A stretch of 64,000 nt of DNA from an uncultured Pelagibacteraceae bacterium (GCA_902598015.1 CACJZT010000002.1:120199-184198), one strand, 5' to 3'; shown: positions 52,505-63,109, counted from the first letter of the stretch. Notes: generated from the letters alone by a model not told the origin. Made by a program: numbers and translations.

Positions 52505-53167
52505 ATGAAAAATATTAAAGCAATCATATTTGATGCATACGGAACTTTATTTGATGTTAATTCTGCTGCCGAAAAATGCAAAGAAAGATTGGGCGATAAA
52601 TGGGAAGGATTTGCTAGTTATTGGAGAACTACACAGCTTGAATATACTTGGCTTAGAAGTTTAATGAGAAGACATAAGGATTTTTGGCAAATCACTGAAG
52701 ATAGTTTGGATAAATCTATGAATTTTTACAATATTGATAATTCCATGAGATCAGAACTATTAAATTTATACAAAGTACTTTCGCCATTTACAGAAGTTAA
52801 GGATGCGCTACAAAAATTAAAACAATCAAATTATAAATTAGCAATTCTATCAAATGGTACACCTGACCTTTTAAATGAACTTGTTGTTAGTAATGGGTTA
52901 AAAGATATTTTTGACGATATTTTTTCTGTAGAAGAAGTTGGTATTTTTAAACCAGATTCAAAAGTTTACGACCTTCCAATAAATAAATATAATATTGAAA
53001 AGAACGAAGTTTTATTCTTAAGTGCAAATACATGGGATGTATCTGGCGCAGGTAATTATGGGTACAACACTGTTTGGGTGAATAGAAATAATAATATTTT
53101 TGATAAATTAGATTTTGAACCTATCAAACAAATAAGCAATTTATCAGAATTACTTGATTTAATTTAG
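52505..53167 (+). CDS. HAD-superfamily hydrolase, (S)-2-haloacid dehalogenase type II-like
   Basis: IIFDAYGTLFDVNSAAEKC; YWRTTQLEYTWLRSLM; LSNGTPDLL; SANTWDVSGAGNYGYNTVWVNR. Confidence 0.88.
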   Translation: MKNIKAIIFDAYGTLFDVNSAAEKCKERLGDKWEGFASYWRTTQLEYTWLRSLMRRHKDFWQITEDSLDKSMNFYNIDNSMRSELLNLYKVLSPFTEVKDALQKLKQSNYKLAILSNGTPDLLNELVVSNGLKDIFDDIFSVEEVGIFKPDSKVYDLPINKYNIEKNEVLFLSANTWDVSGAGNYGYNTVWVNRNNNIFDKLDFEPIKQISNLSELLDLI

Positions 53168-53178
53168 ATATATCCTAT

Positions 53179-54024
53179 ATGAACAACATGATAAATATCG
53201 AAGTAGAAAAAATTATATACCCAACACCAGCATCAGATGGTGCAGGAGTTAAATTAAAAAGAAGTATTGGTGTTGAACCAAATTATTATGATCCATTTTT
53301 AATGTTAGATGAATTTGGATCAGAAAATAAAGATGATTATATTGCAGGCTTTCCTCCTCATCCACATAGAGGAATTGAAACAGTTACATATATGTTAGCT
53401 GGGAGTTTTGAACATAAAGATAGTACAGGTGGTCAAGGAAAAATGACTGCAGGAGATGTACAGTGGATGAAAACTGGCAGTGGAATAATTCATTCTGAGA
53501 TGCCGGCTATGAATGATGGAAAACTTCATGGTTTTCAATTATGGATTAATATGCCTGCTAGCGAAAAGATGAGCAAACCAGAATACCACTATATTGACTC
53601 TGATAAAATGAGCACACATAAGGATGAAGATAAATTTATAAAAGTAATAGCTGGAAAGTTTGAAAATTCAGAAGGTCCAATAAAAAAACACAATGTGGAT
53701 CCAATTTATTTTGATGTAGAATTAAACGAAAGTAAAATTTTTAATCATCAAATTCCATCCACACACAATTCATTCATATATTTAATTGAAGGTGAGATAG
53801 AAATTGGAAACAATAAACATGAAAGTGTTAAGGACTCTACTTTAATTTTATTATCTAAAGGTGAAAACTTGAAAGTAACTGCTTTAACAAACGCTAAATT
53901 TTTACTAATATCTGGAAAACCGATAGGAGAACAGATTGCAAGAGGTGGCCCATTCGTCATGAATACCAAACAAGAAATACTTCAAGCAATTGATGATTAC
54001 CATAATGGTAATTTCGTAAAGTAA
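53179..54024 (+). CDS. Pirin-family protein
   Basis: FPPHPHRGIETVTYMLAGSFEHKDS; GDVQWMKTGSGIIHSEMP; C-terminal RGGPFVMNTKQEI. Confidence 0.94.
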   Translation: MNNMINIEVEKIIYPTPASDGAGVKLKRSIGVEPNYYDPFLMLDEFGSENKDDYIAGFPPHPHRGIETVTYMLAGSFEHKDSTGGQGKMTAGDVQWMKTGSGIIHSEMPAMNDGKLHGFQLWINMPASEKMSKPEYHYIDSDKMSTHKDEDKFIKVIAGKFENSEGPIKKHNVDPIYFDVELNESKIFNHQIPSTHNSFIYLIEGEIEIGNNKHESVKDSTLILLSKGENLKVTALTNAKFLLISGKPIGEQIARGGPFVMNTKQEILQAIDDYHNGNFVK

Positions 54025-54026
54025 AT

Positions 54027-54998
54027 ATGAAAGCTATAAGATTTGAAAAGTTTGGAGGTCCAGAAGTCTTAGAATATAAGGATATTGAAATTGGTAAACC
54101 TGGTCCAAAGGAGGTTCTAATTAAAAATTTGTCAATTGGACTTAATTATATTGATGTTTACCATCGAACAGGTTTGTATCCGATTGAATTACCAAGTGGA
54201 CTTGGATTAGAAGCCTCTGGAGTAGTTGAAGAAATTGGCTCTGAAGTGACTCTTTTTAAAGTTGGAGATCGAGTAAGTCATGCATCTGCTCCGATAAGCG
54301 GGTACTCAGAAAAACAAATAATGCCAGAGGAAAAATTAGTCACGGTGCCAGAAGGTATTTCAGATGAAATAGCTTCCTGTATTTTATTGAAAGGAATAAC
54401 TTCAGAATATTTATTGCACAGGTCATATGCTGTAAAAAAAGGAGATAAAGTTTTATTTCATGCCGCAGCTGGTGGTGTTGGTCAAATATTATGCCAGTGG
54501 GCTAATGCTTTAGGATGTGAAGTAATTGGGACAGTTGGATCTAAAGAAAAAGTTGAAATAGCAAAAAAAAATGGGTGTCATCATGTTATCAATTATACAG
54601 ATCATAATTTTGTGGAAGAAGTTGAAAAAATAGTAGGTAAAAATGGAATAGATGTTGTCTATGACGGTGTAGGAGCAAAAACTTTTGAGGGATCAATAGA
54701 ATGTTTAAAAATTAGAGGGATGATGGTAGCATTTGGAAATGCATCTGGATATGTTCACACTATAGATGTTAAAAAACATATAAATACAAAAGGTCTTTTT
54801 TTTACAAGACCGTCAATAATGCATTATACAATCACAAGAGATGAATTAAAAAAATCTGCTGAATTGGTTTTTGATGCTGTTCTCTCAGGGAAAATAAAAA
54901 TTGAAGTTTCTAAAAAATACAAATTAAGTGAAGCTAAACAAGCTCACATAGATTTAGAGAATAGGGTTTTAACAGGACCAGCAGTTATTATTCCTTAA
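54027..54998 (+). CDS. NADPH:quinone oxidoreductase (zinc-independent MDR)
   Basis: GLGLEASGVVEEIGSEV; LFHAAAGGVGQILCQWANALG; GNASGYV. Confidence 0.92.
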   Translation: MKAIRFEKFGGPEVLEYKDIEIGKPGPKEVLIKNLSIGLNYIDVYHRTGLYPIELPSGLGLEASGVVEEIGSEVTLFKVGDRVSHASAPISGYSEKQIMPEEKLVTVPEGISDEIASCILLKGITSEYLLHRSYAVKKGDKVLFHAAAGGVGQILCQWANALGCEVIGTVGSKEKVEIAKKNGCHHVINYTDHNFVEEVEKIVGKNGIDVVYDGVGAKTFEGSIECLKIRGMMVAFGNASGYVHTIDVKKHINTKGLFFTRPSIMHYTITRDELKKSAELVFDAVLSGKIKIEVSKKYKLSEAKQAHIDLENRVLTGPAVIIP

Positions 54999-55395
54999 AT
55001 TGATCATCCATATCTGAAAGATGAAGTCTTAACGCTCTAGTCGATATTTGTATTTCTCTTATAAAAAATATTATTGAAACCATCATAGATAAACAACAAG
55101 AGCCAAAAATAATTCTAGCTAAAAAATATGTCTCTAAATAAAGAGCAAAAACAGTAAGCATATTAAATAAGAAACCAAATGCTGCGAAAAGTATAGTAAT
55201 CCTTAAATTTTTTACTCTATCATTTAAATTAATTAGCTGCTGCTTCCACTCTGGTGGGGTATGCTTTTCAAAAACATATTCGTCATGTATTTTTCTAATC
55301 AAACCACTTAATGTATGAAATCTGTTACTATATACAGCCATAATCAAAGGAATGGCGGGAAACATTAATGCGGTAACAGTGTAATCAATATTCAT
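54988..55395 (-). CDS. DUF2721-like membrane protein
   Basis: Three hydrophobic segments; family call from general resemblance only. Confidence 0.6.
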   Translation of the reverse strand: MNIDYTVTALMFPAIPLIMAVYSNRFHTLSGLIRKIHDEYVFEKHTPPEWKQQLINLNDRVKNLRITILFAAFGFLFNMLTVFALYLETYFLARIIFGSCCLSMMVSIIFFIREIQISTRALRLHLSDMDDQFKE

Positions 55396-55444
55396 GCGAA
55401 TCAGTTTGATTATGAATCTACGCTTTGTTATTTACAAGTAAATT

Positions 55445-56314
55445 ATGTCTGAAAAGGTTAGAATTTTTATTGAATTAACAAGACTTAATAAACCAATTGG
55501 TTTCATGCTTTTATTTTGGCCATGCGTTTGGGGTTTAACAATTTCATATGATTTTTCTCTTTCTTTAAATAAATATTTTATTTATGCTTTTTTATTTTTT
55601 TCTGGATCTGTTCTAATGAGATCAGCTGGCTGTATTGTTAACGATATAAGTGATAGAAAAATTGATAAGTTAGTCGAAAGAACAAAAAATAGACCAATCG
55701 CGTCAGAAAAAATTTCAGTATTTAATGCTTCAATATATGCTGCAATCTTGTGCTTAATTGCATTTTTAGTTTTAATAAATTTTAACAAATTTACTATTTA
55801 TATGGCTCTTCTTTCAATGCCATTGGCTTTTACATATCCACTAATGAAAAGATTTACTTACTGGCCTCAACTTTTTTTAGGTATTACTTTTAATTACGGC
55901 CTAGTTTTGGCATGGATATCCATTCAAAATGAAGTTTCTATTATACCAATTATATTTTATTTAGGAGCCACATTTTGGACATTAGGATACGACACAATAT
56001 ATGGATATCAAGATATTAATGATGATGAAATAATTGGAGTTAAATCAACATCGATTAAATTTAAAAATAACCCAAAAAAATTTATATCGCTTTGTTACAT
56101 TATATTTTTAATATCATTGTTTCTTGTTGGTTATAAAATGAATTTTAGTTATTTATATTACATTGCTTTAATAGTGCCTTTAACCCATTTGTTAATTTTT
56201 CAATCTCTTAAATTAAAAACTGAAAGTGGGAATGACTGCTTAACAAAATTTAAAAGCAACAATCTTTTGGGTCTTATTATTTTAATAATTTTGTTAGTGG
56301 GAAAATTAACTTAA
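55445..56314 (+). CDS. ubiA: 4-hydroxybenzoate polyprenyltransferase
   Basis: LTRLNKPIGFMLLFWPCVWGL; RSAGCIVNDISDRKIDKLVERTKNRPIAS; YDTIYGYQDINDDEIIGVKSTSI. Confidence 0.95.
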   Translation: MSEKVRIFIELTRLNKPIGFMLLFWPCVWGLTISYDFSLSLNKYFIYAFLFFSGSVLMRSAGCIVNDISDRKIDKLVERTKNRPIASEKISVFNASIYAAILCLIAFLVLINFNKFTIYMALLSMPLAFTYPLMKRFTYWPQLFLGITFNYGLVLAWISIQNEVSIIPIIFYLGATFWTLGYDTIYGYQDINDDEIIGVKSTSIKFKNNPKKFISLCYIIFLISLFLVGYKMNFSYLYYIALIVPLTHLLIFQSLKLKTESGNDCLTKFKSNNLLGLIILIILLVGKLT

Positions 56315-58056
56315 TGAAAAATATCGATATTATAAAAAGATTGTATAGTGATTATACGACAAAACATCTTAACAAAATTATACTTGCTATAATTTTTTCT
56401 ATTTTTGTTGCTGGTGCCACATCAGCAACAGCATGGTTACTCGACCCTGCGATAGAAAAAATTTTTATAAATAAAGATCAAAGTTTAATTTTTATAATTC
56501 CACTTTTAATCATAATAGCTTTTGCTACTAAAGGTATATCTCTATATTTAGCAAAGGTTTTAATGATAAAAACTGCAGAAGAAGTGAAAAAAAATATTCA
56601 AATCGATATGTTATCTTCTTTCATAAAAGCTGATACTGAAAAAATTGAGGATAAACATTCAGGTAAATATATTTCAAATCTCAACTTTGATGTAAATCAA
56701 ATAACGGGAATGTTAAGTAACGCAGTTTTAAATTTATTCAAGGATGGCTTAACACTCATTGGCTTATTATTTGTAATGTTCTTCCAGAATTGGAGGCTTT
56801 CACTTATAGCTTTAATTATGCTTCCTATAGCATCAATTACTGCTAAAAAATTAGGTAAGCGTATTGTAAAGGTTGCTACAGAAGCACAAGAAAAATCTGG
56901 TGATTTAAACAAATATTTAATTGATCTTTTTAAAAACCACAAAATTATAAAAATCTTCCAAAGAGAAAATTATGAGAATGAAAGATCGGAAAAATTTGTA
57001 AATGAGCTAAAAGAAAAAACAATAAAAATTCATAGTGTATTTATAAGGTCAACACCTATTATGGAAGTTGTAACTGGAATTATGATTGCAATATTAATTT
57101 TTTATTCTGGTAAATTAATTATGAATGATCAACTGAGTATAAATAATTTCTTTTCTTTTTTAGCTGCAATGATGCTTGCATATCAACCGGTTAAATCTTT
57201 GGCGAATGTAAATGTTTCATTTGGCCAAGGTTTGTCTGCTGGAAAAAGAATACTACCTATTATAGATCAAAAGAATAAGATTTCATCAAATGAAAATGGC
57301 AAAGTATTAGATATAAGCAATGCATCAATAAAATTTCAAAATATTAATTTTAGTTATAAATCAAATCTTAACAATATAGTGCTTAAAAATATTAATATTG
57401 ACATAGCTGGCAGAAAAATGACAGCTTTAGTGGGTCACAGCGGATCTGGCAAATCTACAATATTAAATTTAATTCCAAGAATTTATGATGCAGACTCCGG
57501 GGAAATTCTAATTGATAATCAAAAAGTACAAAACCTTAATCTGAAATCATTAAGAAAAGAAATATCTATAGTTGATCAAAATACAACACTTTTTGATGAT
57601 ACAATTTTTAACAATATCAAATATGCCAAACCAGAGGCGAGTGATGAAGAAATTTTTAAAGCTGCAAAAATATCAATGTGTACAGATTTTATAGAAAAAT
57701 TAGAAGATAAATTTCAGACTGTTATTGGAGAAAATGGAATAAAATTATCAGGTGGTGAAAAGCAAAGACTTTCAATAGCCAGAGCTTTGTTAAAGGATAG
57801 CAAAATAATTCTTTTAGACGAAGCAACTTCATCTCTTGATTCTGAAACAGAAGAAAAAATACAAAAAGCTATTGACGAATTAACAAAAAATAAAACAACA
57901 GTAGTTATTGCTCATAGATTATCAACTATTCTTAATTCAGAAAAAATTTATGTGGTTAATAAAGGTTCTATAGAATCATCAGGGAAACATGATGATTTAA
58001 TCAAAAATTCATTGCTTTATAAAAACTTCTACGAAAGGCAAATAAAAAATAACTAA
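56314..58056 (+). CDS. msbA: ABC transporter ATP-binding/permease, MsbA-like lipid A exporter
   Basis: TM domain; ALVGHSGSGKSTILNLIPR; LSGGEKQRLSIARALLKDSKIILLDEATSSLDSE; adjacent to waaA-lpxK. Confidence 0.92.
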   Translation: MKNIDIIKRLYSDYTTKHLNKIILAIIFSIFVAGATSATAWLLDPAIEKIFINKDQSLIFIIPLLIIIAFATKGISLYLAKVLMIKTAEEVKKNIQIDMLSSFIKADTEKIEDKHSGKYISNLNFDVNQITGMLSNAVLNLFKDGLTLIGLLFVMFFQNWRLSLIALIMLPIASITAKKLGKRIVKVATEAQEKSGDLNKYLIDLFKNHKIIKIFQRENYENERSEKFVNELKEKTIKIHSVFIRSTPIMEVVTGIMIAILIFYSGKLIMNDQLSINNFFSFLAAMMLAYQPVKSLANVNVSFGQGLSAGKRILPIIDQKNKISSNENGKVLDISNASIKFQNINFSYKSNLNNIVLKNINIDIAGRKMTALVGHSGSGKSTILNLIPRIYDADSGEILIDNQKVQNLNLKSLRKEISIVDQNTTLFDDTIFNNIKYAKPEASDEEIFKAAKISMCTDFIEKLEDKFQTVIGENGIKLSGGEKQRLSIARALLKDSKIILLDEATSSLDSETEEKIQKAIDELTKNKTTVVIAHRLSTILNSEKIYVVNKGSIESSGKHDDLIKNSLLYKNFYERQIKNN

Positions 58057-59285
58057 TGTATTTTTTGTATAATATATTAGGAATTATTTTTTTTTTAATC
58101 TCACCATTTATATTATTTTTTAGAATGATTAATGGAAAGGAAGATTGGAGAAGAATCTTAGAAAAATACGCTTACTATATTAAAAAAAAGCCTGATACAA
58201 CTGTATGGTTTCACGGTGCAAGTGTTGGGGAAATCATGAGTATTCTCCCTTTGATAAATAAGTTTGAAAAAGATAAATCTATAAAAAAAATTTTACTTAC
58301 TTCATCTACATTAAGTTCTGCATCAATAATTGCAAAAAAACCATTAAAGAAAACAACTCATATTTACTATCCATTTGATATTGGATTTATATGCAATAAC
58401 TTTTTAAATTATTGGCAACCAAAAATCGCAATATTTGTAGATTCTGAAATCTGGCCGAATATGTATGAAAAATTAAATTCAAAAAAAATACCTCTTATTT
58501 TAATCAATGCTAGAATTACGAGTAAAAGTTTCAAAAGATGGCAAATCTTTTCATCTTTTGCAAAAAATGTTTTCAGTAAAATAAGTATAGCTTTACCTCA
58601 AAATCAAGAAACCCAAAAATATTTAAAAAGATTGGGTGTTAAAAAAATTAAATTTATAGGAAATTTAAAGTATTTTAAAAATGATAAACAAAGTTTAAAG
58701 AAAAATGTTAAAAACTTATTTAAAAATAAAAAAGTATTCTGTGCAGCTAGCACTCATTATAATGAAGAGAAAATTATTGGAAAATTACATTTAAAATTGA
58801 AGAAAAAGTTTAAGAATTTAATTACAGTATTGATTCCACGTCACATAAATAGATCAGAGGAAATAAGGCAACAACTTAGAAAATTAAAACTGATAGTTAC
58901 CGAAAGATCAAGCGGACATAAACCATCTGATAATTGTGACGTATATATTGTTAATACATATGGAGAAATGTCAAAATTTTTAAGACTTTCAAATGTTACA
59001 TTTATTGGTGGATCTTTAGTAAACCATGGAGGACAAAACCCATTAGAAGCTGTAAGAATGGGTAATTACGTGATGCATGGTAGAAAAGTTCATAATTTTA
59101 AAGAAATATATAAGGAATTAAAAAAATTAAAAATATCCTCAGAGATTAAAAATATTGATCAAATGGAAAAAGTATTTGTAAAAAATCATAATTACAAAAT
59201 ATCAAACAGTAAAATTAATAAAATTAATTATTTAGGCTCTAAAATTTTTAAAAATAACGTTAAAGAAATTAAAAATTATTTATAA
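58056..59285 (+). CDS. waaA: 3-deoxy-D-manno-octulosonic acid transferase
   Basis: TVWFHGASVGEIMSILPLI; DSEIWPNMYEKL; LINARITSKSFKRW; GGSLVNHGGQNPLEAVRMG. Confidence 0.95.
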   Translation: MYFLYNILGIIFFLISPFILFFRMINGKEDWRRILEKYAYYIKKKPDTTVWFHGASVGEIMSILPLINKFEKDKSIKKILLTSSTLSSASIIAKKPLKKTTHIYYPFDIGFICNNFLNYWQPKIAIFVDSEIWPNMYEKLNSKKIPLILINARITSKSFKRWQIFSSFAKNVFSKISIALPQNQETQKYLKRLGVKKIKFIGNLKYFKNDKQSLKKNVKNLFKNKKVFCAASTHYNEEKIIGKLHLKLKKKFKNLITVLIPRHINRSEEIRQQLRKLKLIVTERSSGHKPSDNCDVYIVNTYGEMSKFLRLSNVTFIGGSLVNHGGQNPLEAVRMGNYVMHGRKVHNFKEIYKELKKLKISSEIKNIDQMEKVFVKNHNYKISNSKINKINYLGSKIFKNNVKEIKNYL

Positions 59286-60208
59286 TGAAAGTAAAAAGAC
59301 CCATTTTTTGGGATAGTTTCAATTTCATATCATTATTACTCTTACCATTTAGTTTGATAACAATTATTTTCAATTTTTTTAAATCTTTAAGTCTTAAAAA
59401 ATATTTCAAAATAAAAACAATCTGTGTTGGAAATATTTACCTAGGTGGAACTGGAAAAACACCTTTAGTTTTAAAAATAAATGAAATGTTAAAATATAAG
59501 TTTAAAACTGTATTTATAAAAAAAGAATATAATGATCAAATTGATGAGCAAAATATTTTATCAAAATATGGAAATCTGATTTGTTTAAGTTTTAGAGATA
59601 TCGCGCTGAGAATTGCTGAGAAAAAAAATTACCAGTTAGCTATATTAGATGATGGTTTACAAGATAAAAGTTTAAATTATGATATTTCTATTGCTTGTTT
59701 TAATAGTTCAGAGCTAGTTGGAAATGGGCTAGTTTTGCCTGCTGGGCCATTAAGGGAAAGAATTACAAATATTTTAAATTATGATCTTGCATTTCTTAAT
59801 GGTGAAAAAAATAATAAAACTTTCGAGAAAACTCTAAAGAGATTGAATCCAAATTTAAAAATATTTAGAGCTAAATACACTCCTAGAAATCTTGAGTCTT
59901 TCAAATTTAAAAATAACTTTCTAGTTTTTTCAGGCATAGGTAATCCTTTGGAATTTCAACAAACATTAAAAAAATATAATTTTAAGATAAAAAAAACAAT
60001 GACTTTTCCTGACCATTATAAATATAAAAATTCTGATATAAATAATATAAAAAATATAGCTAAGACTAATAAATTAAAAATTATAACAACCGAAAAAGAC
60101 TACAATCGATTGTCAAATATACAAAAAAAGAATATCCAATTTTTAAAAATAGGATTAAAAATTGAAAAAGAAAAAGAATTTAAAAATTTTTTATTAAAGA
60201 AATTATGA
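59285..60208 (+). CDS. lpxK: Tetraacyldisaccharide 4'-kinase
   Basis: VGNIYLGGTGKTPLVLKI; AILDDGLQDKSLNYDISIACF; FPDHYKY. Confidence 0.94.
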   Translation: MKVKRPIFWDSFNFISLLLLPFSLITIIFNFFKSLSLKKYFKIKTICVGNIYLGGTGKTPLVLKINEMLKYKFKTVFIKKEYNDQIDEQNILSKYGNLICLSFRDIALRIAEKKNYQLAILDDGLQDKSLNYDISIACFNSSELVGNGLVLPAGPLRERITNILNYDLAFLNGEKNNKTFEKTLKRLNPNLKIFRAKYTPRNLESFKFKNNFLVFSGIGNPLEFQQTLKKYNFKIKKTMTFPDHYKYKNSDINNIKNIAKTNKLKIITTEKDYNRLSNIQKKNIQFLKIGLKIEKEKEFKNFLLKKL

Positions 60209-60226
60209 GGAAGTTTTTTTATTTAA

Positions 60227-61060
60227 TTGAATTTAATAAAATTGTTTTTTTTTATACTTATTATAATTGGTTATAAAAATGGATCTAATTTAGGAGATTT
60301 CATTGGGCGCTTGTTTGGTCCAATATTTAGATCAAAAAAGTTAATTGAAAATAATTTGGAACAATCTGGCATTGTAGACAAAAAAAATTACAATAAAATT
60401 ATCAGCAAAATATATGGAAATTATGGAAGAATACTTGCTGAATATCCTTTTCTTAAAGCATTTAGAAATAACAATTTAAATAAATTTATTGAAATAGAAG
60501 GGCTTGAAAACCTAAACAAAATTAAAAAAGAAAAAAGACGAGCTGTATTTATATCTGGTCATTTCAATAATTTTGAATTAATGGCGCTCCAAATAGAAAA
60601 GGCTGGTATAAATTTGTGCGCTATTTATAGACCGCTAAATAACGTATTCCTTAACAAAACCATGGAAGAAATTAGAGAAAATTTCATATGCAAAAATCAA
60701 ATTAAAAAAGGAAGATCAGGCACAAGACAGATTATTGAAAATATAAAAAAAGGTAACTCAGTAGCTTTAATGATAGACCAAAGGGTAAGGGAAGGAATAA
60801 AAATTAATTTTTTTGGTAAACCAGCTAGTACTACGACCATACCCGCACAATTAATTAAAAAATATAAATGTGATCTAGTGCCTATTTATATAGAGAGAAG
60901 AAAAAATAATTATTTTAAAATGTTTGTTTCAGAACCGATTAAAATCGGGAACAATAAATCAATCAAAGAAATCACTGAACATCTAAATAAGATACTTGAA
61001 AAAATGATTTTAAAAAATATAGACCAGTGGATCTGGACTCACGATAGGTGGAAAACATAA
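60227..61060 (+). CDS. LpxL/HtrB-like lysophospholipid/lipid A acyltransferase; in-frame ORF starts at TTG 60227, natural start probably ATG 60205 in another frame (see findings)
   Basis: NLGDFIGRLFGPIFRSKKLIENNLEQSG; FISGHFNNFELMALQIEKAG; AIYRPLNN; GRSGTRQIIENIKKGNSVALMIDQRVREGI. Confidence 0.88.
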   Translation: MNLIKLFFFILIIIGYKNGSNLGDFIGRLFGPIFRSKKLIENNLEQSGIVDKKNYNKIISKIYGNYGRILAEYPFLKAFRNNNLNKFIEIEGLENLNKIKKEKRRAVFISGHFNNFELMALQIEKAGINLCAIYRPLNNVFLNKTMEEIRENFICKNQIKKGRSGTRQIIENIKKGNSVALMIDQRVREGIKINFFGKPASTTTIPAQLIKKYKCDLVPIYIERRKNNYFKMFVSEPIKIGNNKSIKEITEHLNKILEKMILKNIDQWIWTHDRWKT

Positions 61061-61258
61061 TCAGTTTTTATCTAATAAATCTCTTTTCATTGAGGCCTCA
61101 ACATACGAAAAATAGGCTTCCTGTTCTTCAACGTTCCAGTAAGCTAAGTTTTCAAGTGGTATTTTTTTTTTTGAGATTGCACAAATCACATGATCACCAT
61201 CTTCAATGATCTCAAAATTGTTTGCTAAGTATTTTAATTTAGCTAACTTATTTAACAT
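61061..61258 (-). CDS. DUF2093-family small protein
   Basis: 65 aa; EDGDHVICAISKKKIPLENLAYWNVEEQEAYFSYVEASMKRDLL resembles alphaproteobacterial DUF2093. Confidence 0.7.
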   Translation of the reverse strand: MLNKLAKLKYLANNFEIIEDGDHVICAISKKKIPLENLAYWNVEEQEAYFSYVEASMKRDLLDKN

Positions 61259-61280
61259 ATTTAAGATATATATTTACTAA

Positions 61281-62546
61281 ATGAAAATTGCAATTATTGG
61301 AAGTGGAGGACGAGAGCATGCTTTAGTTCATCACTTAAGTAATTCAAATAAAATAACAAAAATATATTCAATACCTGGTAATGCTGGTACCGAAGAAATA
61401 TCTGTAAATATTGATTTAAATTTGGAAAATTTTCAAGATTTGTATAATTTTATTAAGAAAGAACAAATAGAATTGGTGATTGTTGGTCCAGAAAAACCAT
61501 TAGTCGAAGGATTAGTAGATTTCCTAGAGTCAAAAAATATTAAAGTTTTTGGTCCTAGAAAAAAAGTAGCTCAATTAGAAGGCTCAAAAATATTTACAAA
61601 ACAAATTTGTGAGAAATTTAACATACCAACTGCTAAATTTAAAATTTGTAAATCCAGAGAAGACACATTTTTATTTCTATCATCATCTAATTTTCCTCTA
61701 GTTGTAAAGGCGGATGTTCTTGCTGCAGGCAAAGGTGTTTATATATGTCAAAATGTCGATGAGGCTAGAACTGCTGTTAATGAAATATTTGATGGTAAAT
61801 TTGGTAAAACAGATCAAGTGTTAATTGAAGAATTTTTAGAAGGTGATGAGATGAGTTTTTTTATTATTTCAGATGGAATTAGTTTTAAAACTTTTAATAC
61901 AGCTCAAGACCATAAAAGAGTTGGTGAAGGTGATACTGGAAAGAACACGGGAGGAATGGGAGCTTATTCACCTTCAAGCTTAATTAACAATGATTTAGAA
62001 AATAAAATTTTAAACAAAATAATTGAGCCAACTTTAAAAGCTATAAGTGAAATGAATGAGAAATACGTCGGTTTTTTATATGCCGGCTTAATGATAAAAA
62101 ATAATGAACCATACCTAATTGAATATAATGTCAGGATGGGTGATCCTGAATGCCAAACTATATTACCTTTGGTTGACAGTGATTTGTTAGAAATAATAAA
62201 TGCTTGTTGTAATTCAAAATTAGAGACACACAAAATAAAATGGAAAAATAAAAAAAGTATGTGCATTGCTTTATGCTCAAAAGGATATCCTGAAAAATAT
62301 AATAAGAATGTTGAAATTAAAAATTTAAAAAAATTCAAATCAACCAAAGATAATTTTATTTTTCATGCTGGAACTAAAAGTTATGGAAATAAAATTGTAG
62401 CAGTTGGTGGTAGAGTAATAAATTTTGTAAATATCTCAGATAGCTATTTATCAAGCAGAAAAGAAATCATCAATCAGATTAAGAAATTGAATTGGGAAGA
62501 TGGTTTTTATAGATCAGATATAGGTCATAAAGTCATAGATAAATGA
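61281..62546 (+). CDS. purD: Phosphoribosylamine--glycine ligase
   Basis: IIGSGGREHALVHHL; VKADVLAAGKGVYIC; QDHKRVGEGDTGKNTGGMGAYSP; EYNVRMGDPECQTILPL. Confidence 0.97.
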   Translation: MKIAIIGSGGREHALVHHLSNSNKITKIYSIPGNAGTEEISVNIDLNLENFQDLYNFIKKEQIELVIVGPEKPLVEGLVDFLESKNIKVFGPRKKVAQLEGSKIFTKQICEKFNIPTAKFKICKSREDTFLFLSSSNFPLVVKADVLAAGKGVYICQNVDEARTAVNEIFDGKFGKTDQVLIEEFLEGDEMSFFIISDGISFKTFNTAQDHKRVGEGDTGKNTGGMGAYSPSSLINNDLENKILNKIIEPTLKAISEMNEKYVGFLYAGLMIKNNEPYLIEYNVRMGDPECQTILPLVDSDLLEIINACCNSKLETHKIKWKNKKSMCIALCSKGYPEKYNKNVEIKNLKKFKSTKDNFIFHAGTKSYGNKIVAVGGRVINFVNISDSYLSSRKEIINQIKKLNWEDGFYRSDIGHKVIDK

Positions 62547-63109
62547 GAGTAATTGGTGGAAAACTAAGAGGGAAGTTTATTCATAATCCCACAGATAAAA
62601 CAACAAGACCTTTAAAGGATATGGTTAGAGAGTCGATATTTAATATTTTAGAGCATTCTAAGAATGAAAAAATTAAATTCAAAAATGATATAGTTTTGGA
62701 TTTATTTTCTGGCTCTGGTTCGTTTGGCATTGAATGTTTGTCTAGAGGGGTAAAAAAAGTTTTTTTTTTTGAAAATTACAGGCCCTCTTTAAAAGTTTTA
62801 GGAAAAAATATTAAGGATTTAAAAATTGATAAAGATTCAGTTATTAAGGAAATAAACGCTTATGAAATTTCTAAAGAAAATATAGATAATGAAAAAATTA
62901 ATTTAATATATTTGGATCCACCATTTAAAGATAAAAATATAAATAAATTATTAAGGAAAATTTTAGACCTAAAAATTGCTCACAAAAGTACATTAATAGT
63001 AATACATAGAAATAAGAGATTTAAAGAAAATTTTATAAGAGAATTTAAAGTTCTTAGAGAAAAAAAATATGGATTATCAAAAATAATATTTGGTAAATTA
63101 CTATTTTAG
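62543..63109 (+). CDS. rsmD: 16S rRNA (guanine(966)-N(2))-methyltransferase
   Basis: MRVIGGKLRGKFI...TRPLKDMVRESIFNIL; VLDLFSGSGSFGIECLSRG; IYLDPPF. Confidence 0.94.
   Translation: MRVIGGKLRGKFIHNPTDKTTRPLKDMVRESIFNILEHSKNEKIKFKNDIVLDLFSGSGSFGIECLSRGVKKVFFFENYRPSLKVLGKNIKDLKIDKDSVIKEINAYEISKENIDNEKINLIYLDPPFKDKNINKLLRKILDLKIAHKSTLIVIHRNKRFKENFIREFKVLREKKYGLSKIIFGKLLF

Noticed and set aside
61964-62347. 127-aa minus-strand ORF opposite purD
   Set aside because: Fully inside purD; no recognisable domain.
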